Of a stretch of DNA of 64,000 nt, positions 46,755-54,512 are shown one piece after another. Each line of letters begins with the position of its first letter. Positions within the stretch are counted from its first letter, which is position 1. Location of the stretch: the NCBI RefSeq assembly GCF_964019385.1, contig NC_088645.1, positions 34,191,963 to 34,255,962 of the forward strand, read 5' to 3'. Source of the stretch: Sycon ciliatum (lineage: Eukaryota; Porifera; Calcarea; Leucosolenida; Sycettidae). The translations under genes were made by a program, and so were the position numbers. The notes beneath the pieces are model-generated. The model had not been told where the DNA came from, made no database searches, and saw only the letters and a list, made by a program, of their open reading frames with translations.

Positions 46755-46959
46755 TGGGCAGAACCCCACATTGAACATGTTTCATCATTTTCATGCAAAA
46801 CTTCCCGCCATTCTTCTGTCTAATATTCCTCCTTTCTTGACATGTGGAGCTGGCTCCAACACTCCACATTTGTGTTAAATATTTCAGGCTTGTGCCTCAA
46901 TTATATTGCAGGATATAGTGCATTGTGCGGTATAATAATCTTCATCGCATCATAAAATA
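46755..46959. other. Convergent 3' region between PolB and the leftward late block
   Basis: 205 bp between two converging stop codons, AT-rich. It presumably holds both 3' ends; no AATAAA was seen. Confidence 0.4.
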
Positions 46960-47355
46960 TTACCCTACATACTTTGGTTTGCAGTGTGTGCGCAGCATAG
47001 TCCATATATCATCAAATTGATCAAGTTCAGTATCTGCGGGCATATATTTCCCCAGCTTGAGAAAATGCTTATATACTTGCGTAAATTTATGCTCACAATG
47101 ATGACATAAAAATGAGATTAAAGTCCATATGATGGCCAGTATGAATGTAGTTATGATGCTTGTTCTTTCGGCTGGTGAGGTTTGAGTGGATTTCTCTGCC
47201 AACACATTGCTGGCTCCGAACAGCACTGGTGCAAGCAGGAGTAGTTGTTGAGTAAGTTTAACTTTATTCAAACGCCCCTTCACTTTCTGATAGGTTCCGC
47301 TGTTGCTCGCAGTTGATGGCTCGGCTGATGGGGTGTCATTGCTTGAGGAGTCCAT
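46960..47355 (-). CDS. Two-TM membrane protein, unknown function
   Basis: 131 aa from the ATG at 47355. The start was chosen because the late motif lies directly upstream of it (47361-47384); an in-frame ATG at 47394 would add 13 residues and overlap the upstream gene. The N-terminus is Ser/Thr-rich. Hydrophobic segments are LTQQLLLLAPVLFGASNVLA (about 33-52) and SIITTFILAIIWTLISFLC (about 68-86), followed by a Cys/His- and charge-rich tail. It is the last gene of the leftward block. It could be a small virion membrane or release protein; no family recognised. Confidence 0.75.
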   Translation of the reverse strand: MDSSSNDTPSAEPSTASNSGTYQKVKGRLNKVKLTQQLLLLAPVLFGASNVLAEKSTQTSPAERTSIITTFILAIIWTLISFLCHHCEHKFTQVYKHFLKLGKYMPADTELDQFDDIWTMLRTHCKPKYVG

Positions 47356-47360
47356 CTTGA

Positions 47361-47384
47361 TCTTACTGTACCGGGAATTTTTCC
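47361..47384 (-). promoter_or_regulatory. Late motif before the two-TM protein gene
   Basis: Minus strand reads GGAAAAATTCCCGGTACAGT then AAGA, 5 bp before ATG. It matches the shared late element and lies inside the end of the preceding gene. Confidence 0.75.
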
Positions 47385-47948
47385 TCACATCCATTCAACC
47401 ATTAGTATGAGCAAAATTATGGCCAAAAAGGCTGAACGGGGATGAGTCCATACTGAGCGATTTGACCAGTTGAAGTCGTGTGTAAGGGTGTTTTCAAAAC
47501 TTTGCCAACCTCCTTTTTCCGCCAACCAGGGCGAAACATTGGTGGTCATGTAATCTAAGTGCCAGGTCATGACATGATGTACATAGTGCAATCCCAGTTC
47601 CGTTGAATTCTCCATACAGATGTTCGCTAACTCGCTGCTGAATAAGTACAGGGCCACAATTTTAACATGGCTGATACCGTTTTTAAATAGTTCTTTTGCA
47701 AATGTAAGAAATTGCGTACGACCCGTTCTGGAGTTGAAACACAGTTGCTGCATCAGCACCTGAAATCTCGATCCACTGCGCCTGACTAAGCGACACACTC
47801 GTACCAAAACTCTAGAAAGCCGAGATGGTTTCGACTCCGGCGACGATACACATTGTGGTAGGTCTACATGACCTTGTTCTGCCAGTCGATCAGCAATAAC
47901 AGCAGAAAGCAGATTTCTTGCAGTAGTCTGCATTGTGCACTGCATCAT
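47385..47948 (-). CDS. Bcl-2-like protein with C-terminal membrane anchor
   Basis: 187 aa. A BH1-like block at about 85-103 (KELFKNGISHVKIVALYLF) and a clear BH2 at about 140-151 (PWLAEKGGWQSF) have the order and spacing of Bcl-2 family proteins. A hydrophobic tail at 172-184 (SAFLAIILLILMV) matches the membrane anchor of that family. A helix near 47-60 may be a degenerate BH3. The usual NWGR of BH1 is changed to SHVK. The family regulates mitochondrial apoptosis, and viral members usually delay host-cell death; that role here is inference. Its ATG overlaps the protease-integrase stop (ATGA), and the late motif lies inside the upstream gene's 3' end. Confidence 0.85.
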   Translation of the reverse strand: MMQCTMQTTARNLLSAVIADRLAEQGHVDLPQCVSSPESKPSRLSRVLVRVCRLVRRSGSRFQVLMQQLCFNSRTGRTQFLTFAKELFKNGISHVKIVALYLFSSELANICMENSTELGLHYVHHVMTWHLDYMTTNVSPWLAEKGGWQSFENTLTHDFNWSNRSVWTHPRSAFLAIILLILMVEWM

Positions 47949-49351
47949 CGTTTCCCTCTACTACTATCCTTGGAAATATACCTCATTTCTTTCTGCGATA
48001 CCCATTGGTTGAACTTTTCGGGGTATCCCTTCCACTTGACCAGCAAACTACCCTTACGTCTTTTCAACACCTGATCGATTCGAAATGTAGCTTGCGCAGT
48101 CTTCATGAGCTGCTGTTTGTAGAAGCTTCCTGTGATGGGTTCATCGGCAAGGTCTTTCACTTTGTAGGTGACCGGATAAGTGGGGAGAACCTTACGAATC
48201 ACAAATACCTCTTCGGTCCAGTTGGGTGTGTATCCCTTCGCAAACATTCTTTTTTCCACTGTAATGCGAACTTTATCTCCGACTTGAAAGACAGGCTCAT
48301 CCGCAATGGGCTCATACAGTTGCTCAATCGGTTTCCCTAGGGAGGCTTCCATGGGGGTCATCCCAATTGTACGGTGTTTACTATTGTTGTAGTTGTCGAC
48401 AAGTTTTTGCAGCACATCGATGTAGACGTTGGTCGAGCGAGCGGTGAAGTGCTTCCACATACGAGATTTTAGCGTTCTGTTGAAACGTTCAACGACGACG
48501 GCTTTTCCTTCATTCTCTGTACTGTACATGTGAATGTCGTTTTTCTTCAACCACTCCTTGAACGTTTTGTTATAAAATTCCGAGCCATGGTCCACCCATA
48601 GTAGCTTAGGTTTCCGATTGGTTGTGATGGTTTTAAAGGCTGAGACAACACTATCCCCGGTTTTGCTCTTAAGTGGCACACTCCAAGCATACTTCGTGTA
48701 TATGTCTATAACATTGAGAATATATCTAATTCCTTCGTTATATTCGCTAAAGGGCTGCATTTCTACGAGATCAGCACTCCATACATCGTCCTTGCCGTAA
48801 ACGTCCACTTTTCTGCGTGGGAAATGTACTCGCTTAGGTTTATGTAGCTCATCAGCAAGATCATCTTGCCAATCCCCACCAACCATGACTTGATCGTTGT
48901 GAAGGGTATCGTGAGAGAACGTACAGGAGAGGAATTCCAATACTCCGTCTATACCAGTCTTTGAGAAGACTTTCGCTACCAGGATGGCATAACGTCCGCA
49001 GACCGCTGTGCTTCTATCTTGAATGACTTGCGTATTGGTGTACAGGTTGCAGCCGGAATAAACATTAAGAAAACATTGTTTTAGTTCCGGTTCTTTATAG
49101 TCTTCGGCCATCTGCATCAATGCACGCCCGAAGCTGTCAAATATCAGAACATTATCGCCTTCCCTACACACCGTCAGCCAATGGTGTCCCCCTTCGGGTT
49201 TGTCCAATATCGGGAGTATGTTGTCCGTGTTACACACACAAAACTCGCCATGGTTTAAGGCAGGCAGGAGATCATAGCTAGTCACACCTCGGAACCCGCG
49301 AATGTGTTTCAGCGCAGACTCGATGTCCACGTTGCTCAGCTCCACATCCAT
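47945..49351 (-). CDS. Adenain-like protease fused to retroviral-type integrase with chromodomain
   Basis: A single 468-aa frame. Residues about 1-150 form an adenovirus-type cysteine protease with GGHHW (His57), FDSFGR (Asp72) and TAVCGRYA (Cys118) in the adenain order. Residues about 185-340 form an rve integrase core with D194 (WSADLVEM), D254 (WVDHGSEF) and E288 (VVVERFN), spacing 60 and 34. The C-terminus (about 415-460) is a chromodomain (LLVKWKGYP..NQWVS). Polintons normally encode protease and integrase as separate genes. The fusion may be cleaved, or it may tether the protease to the integrase. No stop or frameshift lies between the domains, and all catalytic residues are present. 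Confidence 0.93.
   Translation of the reverse strand: MDVELSNVDIESALKHIRGFRGVTSYDLLPALNHGEFCVCNTDNILPILDKPEGGHHWLTVCREGDNVLIFDSFGRALMQMAEDYKEPELKQCFLNVYSGCNLYTNTQVIQDRSTAVCGRYAILVAKVFSKTGIDGVLEFLSCTFSHDTLHNDQVMVGGDWQDDLADELHKPKRVHFPRRKVDVYGKDDVWSADLVEMQPFSEYNEGIRYILNVIDIYTKYAWSVPLKSKTGDSVVSAFKTITTNRKPKLLWVDHGSEFYNKTFKEWLKKNDIHMYSTENEGKAVVVERFNRTLKSRMWKHFTARSTNVYIDVLQKLVDNYNNSKHRTIGMTPMEASLGKPIEQLYEPIADEPVFQVGDKVRITVEKRMFAKGYTPNWTEEVFVIRKVLPTYPVTYKVKDLADEPITGSFYKQQLMKTAQATFRIDQVLKRRKGSLLVKWKGYPEKFNQWVSQKEMRYISKDSSRGKR
47958..47980 (-). promoter_or_regulatory. Late motif before the Bcl-2-like gene
   Basis: Minus strand TATATTTCCAAGGATAGTAG, 9-12 bp before the ATG pair. It has the same two boxes but is farther from the ATG than in other genes. 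It lies within the last codons of the protease-integrase gene. Confidence 0.7.
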
Positions 49352-49376
49352 ACCTAGTATACCAGGGATTTTCCTT
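49352..49376 (-). promoter_or_regulatory. Late motif before protease-integrase
   Basis: Minus strand AAAGGAAAATCCCTGGTATA then CTAGGT, immediately before ATG. It overlaps the last codons and TAG stop of the upstream gene. A weaker match in the first box. Confidence 0.65.
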
Positions 49377-50403
49377 TCAGAATAGCAAGTGTTCGGTAAT
49401 AGGGACTCCTTGTATTGCTAGCCACTTGCCGATTCTTGAAGACACTTTTGATAAAGGTGGCATCATCAGCCATGTACTCTTTGAGACCTAACATAAATTG
49501 TTCTGCGTTGATAAGTTTTGCTTCTTTGGTTCGAGTGTAGGCGTTGATCATATCTCCTATACCGGAATATTTGTCTGCGGATCCTGGTATGGCTAGAAGC
49601 TGAGTTCTTATTGCAGCCAATTTCACATTACTTCTCGAGTGGTTTGGAAGCGCATTAAGGTTGGCTGCTGCTGCAATCTGCTGGAATGGATAACGCGACA
49701 GGTGAAACTGATTGATTTGGTTGACCAGAGTAGCATAGTCTTTGAGGATTTGAAATTCGAGGGTATCTCTAGTGTTTTCCATTCTACCTCTGAGCCCCTG
49801 CTCATCCTCCTGATAGACTTGGTGTAGTTGCGGCCTTGCACTGAAGTGGCTGCTTTGCAGAAAGGCTTCCGGTATCTTATGGTCTACTAGGAGTTTACCA
49901 AATGTATTTATCACTATTCTATCAAACTTTGGCTCCATGGCGGTTTGCAGTGGGATACTAGCGGCAGAGATGTTTCGCCTCATTCTAGCCTCTGCTATGG
50001 ACCCTCTTGCCATTCCAGAACTCTGATCATAATCGAGGAGATTCGATGCAACAGCATTAGTAACCGAGAATGGGTTTATCAGATCCGGATTGTTCTTAAA
50101 TGTTCTATCATACATAGCCTTTACTCGAGGGTTTGATTTCACTTGGGAGATAGGAAATGGGCGATCTTCTTCGGGGATATAGGCCAGTGCTTCTCTCACT
50201 TGCCCGGAAAATTTCTTATAATCTCCACCTCGTACTGGAGGAGTACCTTAAACCTCCCACATGGTGTCACCTTTACTCAGGATATCCTGGGGGTTTTGTA
50301 ATATCATCTTCATGGTCTCGTCTCTCTTCTCTAGTGGTATTGGGTGAGTACGGCCGTTGCACTCGATGCAGATAGGTTGGAAGTGCACCCGTATTCGCTC
50401 CAT
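49354..50403 (-). pseudogene. Late-block protein of unknown function with an in-frame TAA
   Basis: The frame opens at ATG 50403, directly after a late-type motif, meets TAA at 50248-50250 after 51 codons, then stays open in the same frame to TAG at 49354. No ATG and no late motif follow the stop; the only start-like codon is GTG at 50199. The simplest reading is one gene of about 349 codons with a nonsense codon. Two genes, or readthrough, are alternatives. The N-terminal part has CIEC. The long part is mixed helical, without recognised domain (for example SSGMARGSIAEARM). Its place next to the protease suggests a virion or assembly role. Confidence 0.65.
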
Positions 50404-50421
50404 TTCTGTACAACGGGCTTA
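50404..50421 (-). promoter_or_regulatory. Late motif (weak) before the interrupted gene
   Basis: Minus strand TAAGCCCGTTGTACAGAA directly before ATG 50403. The GT-TGTACAG box is kept; the AAATATTT box is degenerate. It overlaps the stop of the 64-aa gene. Confidence 0.5.
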
Positions 50422-50613
50422 ATCAATCTCATCCACTCCTACCCCCCGTGCTTCACAGCCAGCAATCCACTCAAAACTATCAACTTCGGATTCGATTTGG
50501 ACAATTAGTTTTACTCTAGGGAATGTGACCTCCCAGGTGTCTCCAATCTTAGTGACGGTAACCGCATCCCACTCACTGTGGGTGGGTATAATGCGAACAC
50601 TGACACCATCCAT
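50419..50613 (-). CDS. Small late-block protein, 64 aa, unknown
   Basis: Begins MDGVSVRIIPTHSEW; acidic and beta-rich in appearance (TWEVTFPRVKLIVQIES), without Cys motifs or membrane segment. Supported as a gene by a strong late motif ending at its ATG and by tight packing: its TAA lies 15 bp before the next ATG. No family recognised. Confidence 0.7.
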   Translation of the reverse strand: MDGVSVRIIPTHSEWDAVTVTKIGDTWEVTFPRVKLIVQIESEVDSFEWIAGCEARGVGVDEID

Positions 50614-50641
50614 ACTTACTATAGGCAGAAAATATTTTATT
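50614..50641 (-). promoter_or_regulatory. Late motif before the 64-aa gene
   Basis: Minus strand AATAAAATATTTTCTG then CCTATAGTAAGT, directly abutting ATG. Strong match in both boxes. It overlaps the 3' end of the ATPase gene. Confidence 0.85.
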
Positions 50642-51332
50642 CAAACACAACCTTCGAGGTTATGGAATCACAGTGAGTATAAAACTCATTGCGTGATGCA
50701 TCGACCGCTAGAAAGGGTCTCCAACAAGCTTCTAATAGTTTTTCATAGAGTTTATAGACAAGATTAGCTTTCAAACAGGATCCGCCAAATAAAGTATGAA
50801 GATAGCGTTTGATGTTGGATTTATCTGTAAAGCGAAAAAGATAGAGGAAGTTGGTATTTATCTTCATATCTTTGATGTTATCAAAGCTTTGAGAGAGAAA
50901 GAACACATTAAGTTCATAATGATGGCTATACATGGTGAAAAACTTGTAAAGACATTCCCTCTGACTGCCATGCTTCAGTCCCATGACACGTATATCATCT
51001 ATAATGACAAAGGACTTGGGCTGAATGTCCGTCTCTTCGATACACTCAGGCATTGCACTGTAATGTTTCAACTCCGTGCCTTCCTGCCTGTATTGCTCCG
51101 GTGAAGTATTGGAGATGACGTAAAGTCGTTCCGGCTTTACCGCTCGAAGTATTTCCTTGAGGTAATGGGATTTCCCCATGCTGCTCTGACCCAGAAATAG
51201 CACATTTTGTCCCCATGTTTGGAGGGAGGGGAGAATCTCAGAGTACTTGGGTTGAGATCGTAGAGACAGACCTGCTACGCGGAGTAAAGAGGCAGACCCT
51301 CCTTTCAGAGACAGCAGTGATGAAAAGTCCAT
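50637..51332 (-). CDS. Genome-packaging ATPase (FtsK/HerA, A32-like)
   Basis: 231 aa. Walker A GQSSMGKS at 48-55 (after WGQNVLFL) and Walker B SFVIIDDIRV at about 107-116 with the Asp-Asp pair, followed by a sensor-like FFLSQSFDNIKD region. The length and motif spacing fit the compact packaging ATPases of Polintons and other double-jelly-roll viruses, which pump DNA into preformed capsids. It lies between the 64-aa gene and the basic core-like gene, as expected in a morphogenesis block. Intact. Confidence 0.92.
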   Translation of the reverse strand: MDFSSLLSLKGGSASLLRVAGLSLRSQPKYSEILPSLQTWGQNVLFLGQSSMGKSHYLKEILRAVKPERLYVISNTSPEQYRQEGTELKHYSAMPECIEETDIQPKSFVIIDDIRVMGLKHGSQRECLYKFFTMYSHHYELNVFFLSQSFDNIKDMKINTNFLYLFRFTDKSNIKRYLHTLFGGSCLKANLVYKLYEKLLEACWRPFLAVDASRNEFYTHCDSITSKVVFE

Positions 51333-51357
51333 ACTTACTATAACGAGAAAAAATTAA
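51333..51357 (-). promoter_or_regulatory. Late motif before the ATPase gene
   Basis: Minus strand TTAATTTTTTCTCGTTATAG then TAAGT abutting ATG. Strong second box. It overlaps the upstream gene's stop. Confidence 0.85.
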
Positions 51358-52121
51358 ATGTTAAAGCTCTGAGGTATAAACGAAGGGTTATGGGTATTTT
51401 CGATGCGAGTTCGGATACGGTCAGTAATGGTTTCTGGAGGGTTTGAGGATCGTCGTCTTCTACCTCTCTTCTTAGCTCCTGACTTGATGCCGGACTGTAC
51501 TCTCGACTTTGCATGTTCAAACAGCTGCCTTCCCAGACCTTCAACCTCCCTCTTCAAACCGTCTCCTTTGCGCTTCCTTGCACGTTGCCCCCTGGAGAAT
51601 TTGTTAGTGGGTGGTAGCTTCGATCGTCTTTTCTGAGATCGTCTCTGGCTTGCTCGAGTACTGCTTTTTCTACTATTTCCCTTTCGACCCCGGCCAAATA
51701 CCTTGTCCACCAGATTGTCACCGACGGACGCTAGCGCCCCCATAGCTAAGGGTGCACCAACGGTTTTCAATATGGGTAGGGCTTTAGCCACGAGTCCCGG
51801 TGGAATGCTCAGTCCGCCTCGCTGCATCATGGGTTCACGGCCGGCTACCATCTGACGTCTGATGGACTCGCCGTCTTGACCTCGACCCAAGAGCATGGGA
51901 AGAAGCGACATGCCTAACATCGCCCCCATCCCAAGCCCACCCCTCTGGGTGAGCTTTTGGCCTTGTTCGGGGTCTTGCATTCTTTTTCGAAGCTCCTCAG
52001 CCTGTGCACCTCCAAAGATGTTTTTGATGAAGCCCCAGATACCAGACCCGTATTGTCTTTCCAAAGTCTGTAGATCACCTCCCCACGCTCGGGGTGTGGT
52101 TTCCAAATCTCCTCCCTGCAT
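51354..52121 (-). CDS. Basic glycine-rich virion protein (adenovirus pVI/pX-like)
   Basis: 255 aa. Residues about 15-40 hold a potential amphipathic helix (GIWGFIKNIFGGAQAEEL) and about 65-80 a Gly/Met-rich hydrophobic stretch (GMGAMLGMSLLPMLLGRG), with another at about 110-130. From about 140 it is strongly basic (RKGNSRKSSTRASQRRSQKR; GAKKRGRRRRSS). This mix of membrane-active and DNA-condensing segments is like adenovirus core/pVI proteins and their Polinton counterparts; homology by motif is weak, so the call rests on composition and place between ATPase and capsid genes. Confidence 0.75.
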   Translation of the reverse strand: MQGGDLETTPRAWGGDLQTLERQYGSGIWGFIKNIFGGAQAEELRKRMQDPEQGQKLTQRGGLGMGAMLGMSLLPMLLGRGQDGESIRRQMVAGREPMMQRGGLSIPPGLVAKALPILKTVGAPLAMGALASVGDNLVDKVFGRGRKGNSRKSSTRASQRRSQKRRSKLPPTNKFSRGQRARKRKGDGLKREVEGLGRQLFEHAKSRVQSGIKSGAKKRGRRRRSSNPPETITDRIRTRIENTHNPSFIPQSFNI

Positions 52122-52146
52122 TGTTACTATAACGTGGAAATATTTA
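52122..52146 (-). promoter_or_regulatory. Late motif before the pVI/pX-like gene
   Basis: Minus strand TAAATATTTCCACGTTATAG then TAACA abutting ATG. The best match to the shared element. It overlaps the end of the capsid gene by a few bases. Confidence 0.9.
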
Positions 52147-53724
52147 CACAGTCTCCCACTTGATGCCTTCTTCCTTGCTCATGGTATACATATACTGGTC
52201 GAGACATAATAAATTGACCTTGATCGATGTGCTTGCGTGACTGGGTACATTGATCGGGGCGTTGGCCACATTGGCGAATTGATAATCGAGTGACATGTTA
52301 CCCCTGACCTTTTCATTGTCCAGCATCCTGTCTAGATTGAGGTTGATTGGTATCATAAAGTAATGGTTACAGTAATCCGAGGCTGTGATAGGTATTTCAG
52401 CCCCATAGGTCTTTCCAAAGAACTCTTGAACCAAGTTGTATCCACGTAAATAGCTCGACTTGTTATAGTCATAATAGTGCTTGGCATCACTGTTTTCAGA
52501 ACACTCCCATCTGAACTTCAGCGGACTGTCGAACACAGATTCATCGTTAATGGTTACTCTGAGTTGGGAAAGATTCGCATGTACCATGGCCAGGCGATTG
52601 CTGAAATTACTGGCAGCGCCGCCACCCAAGACAGCATCTTCTCCGAGTTTCAGATCAGAAAAGAACAGGATCATCCTCCTAGGAATATCTGAATTGTGGA
52701 GTAGCTCCAGAGTACCTGCATCGTCTGTCAAACTCTTCTGTACAAGCCGAGGGCACCAGGTATGGAAATATAGTTCTTTAGGCAGACGCACTTGATCTAC
52801 GTATGCCTTATCCATTCTATAGGTAGGGTAAACAAAGTCCAGCTGCAGCAGATCAATGTTGACAGGCCCAACACCTGTTAGACTGTTTCCTCCTCCGCCT
52901 CTATCCGAGACAATCATATATCTAGAGAGCTGGGTTTGCGGTAAATCAAACCGTATTTTGATTTGTGTTCCTGGAGGCAACCACGCATCATCCACATTGA
53001 AGAAGGGAAGGAATGGTCTCATTTTGAACTGGAAATGCCCTGATGTCACACGGGCAACGTTTTCCAGAACAGTATTACTGAAGTTCTCCTCATTCGACAG
53101 GTGGACAGTGGGCCGTCTTTTCAGTGTCGTACCATCGAAATCATCTTCGCCATCTGTGTTTGTTGCAAACGCATAGGCGTGCGAGCGTTTTACACCATAC
53201 CGATAATTCCCTAGAGGTATATCTTTAACACACTTCTGGGGGTCGAGTTTCTGAAGTCCGTACAGATCAGAATCGGAATATTGGAGTTTAGCCACGTCAC
53301 TCTCCATAAGGCTAAGAATGTGTTGCACACTCTGCATATCTTGCACCTTGCTAGATTGCGTCACCTCCGTGCCATTTAGTTCCACGCGGATATTCTTGAA
53401 CCATGAAAATGCAGGGGAGGTGGTACACACCCAGTGTGGATATGATCTGGCTCCATTAGCCCGACTATCACTAACTTCATACCGGAGTTTGACGATAAAG
53501 TAACTTTCACTCAAGGCAATGAAATTTGGTGATGATATATCCAATTCGCTGTTCAGAGAGGGTGGTGAACCATTTCGAGAATACAGTCTTACAAAGTTTC
53601 TCCCCTCTAGGAGTGATATCTTCTTTTCGGTTCGCTCTAGGATGCTATTCTGCACCACTTTAGTTTTCGACAGCAGCCCCTTAAAGGGGTCTGGGATCTG
53701 AGTGGCCACGACGTGCTGCGCCAT
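52144..53724 (-). CDS. Major capsid protein, double jelly-roll (hexon-like)
   Basis: 526 aa, the usual size for Polinton/adintovirus hexons. It starts MAQHVVATQIPDPFKG. The region FIALSESYFIVKLRYEV..PAFSWFKNIRVELNGTEV is like the first strands of jelly-roll 1, and AWLPPGTQIKIRFDL lies at the connection; the second half (PRRMILFFSDLKLG..LRVTINDESVFDSPLKFRWE) fits jelly-roll 2. It forms trimeric capsomers of an icosahedral shell. It is intact, the largest late gene, and lies between the core-like and penton-like genes. Confidence 0.9.
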   Translation of the reverse strand: MAQHVVATQIPDPFKGLLSKTKVVQNSILERTEKKISLLEGRNFVRLYSRNGSPPSLNSELDISSPNFIALSESYFIVKLRYEVSDSRANGARSYPHWVCTTSPAFSWFKNIRVELNGTEVTQSSKVQDMQSVQHILSLMESDVAKLQYSDSDLYGLQKLDPQKCVKDIPLGNYRYGVKRSHAYAFATNTDGEDDFDGTTLKRRPTVHLSNEENFSNTVLENVARVTSGHFQFKMRPFLPFFNVDDAWLPPGTQIKIRFDLPQTQLSRYMIVSDRGGGGNSLTGVGPVNIDLLQLDFVYPTYRMDKAYVDQVRLPKELYFHTWCPRLVQKSLTDDAGTLELLHNSDIPRRMILFFSDLKLGEDAVLGGGAASNFSNRLAMVHANLSQLRVTINDESVFDSPLKFRWECSENSDAKHYYDYNKSSYLRGYNLVQEFFGKTYGAEIPITASDYCNHYFMIPINLNLDRMLDNEKVRGNMSLDYQFANVANAPINVPSHASTSIKVNLLCLDQYMYTMSKEEGIKWETV

Positions 53725-53749
53725 TCTTACTTGTACGTGGAAAAATTTA
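53725..53749 (-). promoter_or_regulatory. Late motif before the major capsid gene
   Basis: Minus strand TAAATTTTTCCACGTACAAG then TAAGA abutting ATG. Strong match. Confidence 0.9.
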
Positions 53750-54472
53750 CTCGATTCTCAGATCCAATAACGCCGGGTACCCCGTGGTGATAAACTCTCC
53801 AGTGTTGTACTTCAGCCAAAATGATATTTCCGTAACGCTTGAGTGCGGAAGTAGAGCGCGTTTGTCTCTCTCTCCAAATATGTAATTGTTGATACCGTTG
53901 TGAGTTTGAATGGGGAACGTCTTCAAAATCCTCGAGTCCTGATTGTCTTCATATTCGACGGCCTGGGCGATCAGGTCTGTATACAACAACACAAACCTTC
54001 TCCCTCTAGTCAGATCAACTGCATACGGTGATGTGAAAAGACCAGGTTGTATGGTCACGGATTCTGCAATCGATCCCAAGCCCAGAACGACACTGGGGGA
54101 GTCGGGTTTCAGGATAATTTTTTTCCCGACAGGTACGCTGATGCTCGCTCGGCTTGTATAGCGGGAATAGGAAAACACAATATCTGGGTGATTTGCACTT
54201 TTCAGTGCCTCGTTAATGACTGTAATGAGATCTGCAATATCCGTGTGAGTTCCTGTTAGGATGGAGAGTTGAACTTCCCCTTCTTGTGTCTCCACGTACA
54301 ATTTGTTACTCTCCGTATCAACGTTTTCAGAATGAAGTTCGAACTGGGCAGTGTCCAAACTGATGTGTTTCCCTATGGTATTCAAAGACCTGATACGCAG
54401 TGTAAAATGAGGCGTGAACGCACCGGCTATAACGGCAGAAGCGTTGTTTACTGCAGACAGTACCACCGCCAT
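53747..54472 (-). CDS. Penton-like minor capsid protein (single jelly-roll)
   Basis: 241 aa from ATG 54472 (MAVVLSAVNNASAVIAG). The frame is open further upstream, but this start sits directly after a strong late motif, and the upstream part would overlap the divergent collagen-like gene. Beta-rich segments (HFTLRIRSLNTIGKHISL, SPSVVLGLGSIAESVTIQPG, RRFVLLYTDLI) fit the penton proteins of Polintons, which close the five-fold vertices. It ends at 53747, 22 bp before the capsid ATG. Confidence 0.85.
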   Translation of the reverse strand: MAVVLSAVNNASAVIAGAFTPHFTLRIRSLNTIGKHISLDTAQFELHSENVDTESNKLYVETQEGEVQLSILTGTHTDIADLITVINEALKSANHPDIVFSYSRYTSRASISVPVGKKIILKPDSPSVVLGLGSIAESVTIQPGLFTSPYAVDLTRGRRFVLLYTDLIAQAVEYEDNQDSRILKTFPIQTHNGINNYIFGERDKRALLPHSSVTEISFWLKYNTGEFITTGYPALLDLRIE

Positions 54473-54512
54473 ACCTACTGTACAGGGGAAATATTTCCCC
54501 ATAATAACAAGG
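54473..54512. promoter_or_regulatory. Bidirectional late promoter with GGGGAAATATTTCCCC palindrome
   Basis: A perfect 16-bp palindrome at 54485-54500 serves both sides. Leftward, AAATATTTCCCC is followed by TGTACAGTAGGT and the penton ATG. Rightward, AAATATTTCCCC is followed by ATAATAACAAGG and the collagen-like ATG. The distance from palindrome to ATG is 12 bp on each side. Confidence 0.9.

Noticed and set aside
51333..51341. GTAAGT in the late motif read as a 5' splice donor
   Set aside because: It directly precedes the ATG and would place the start of the protein in an intron. No acceptor pattern is shared between genes, and its position relative to AAATATTTCC suggests promoter use.
54414..54512. 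Longer collagen-like frame starting at 54414
   Set aside because: It would begin inside the penton coding region and cross the bidirectional promoter; ATG 54513 fits better.
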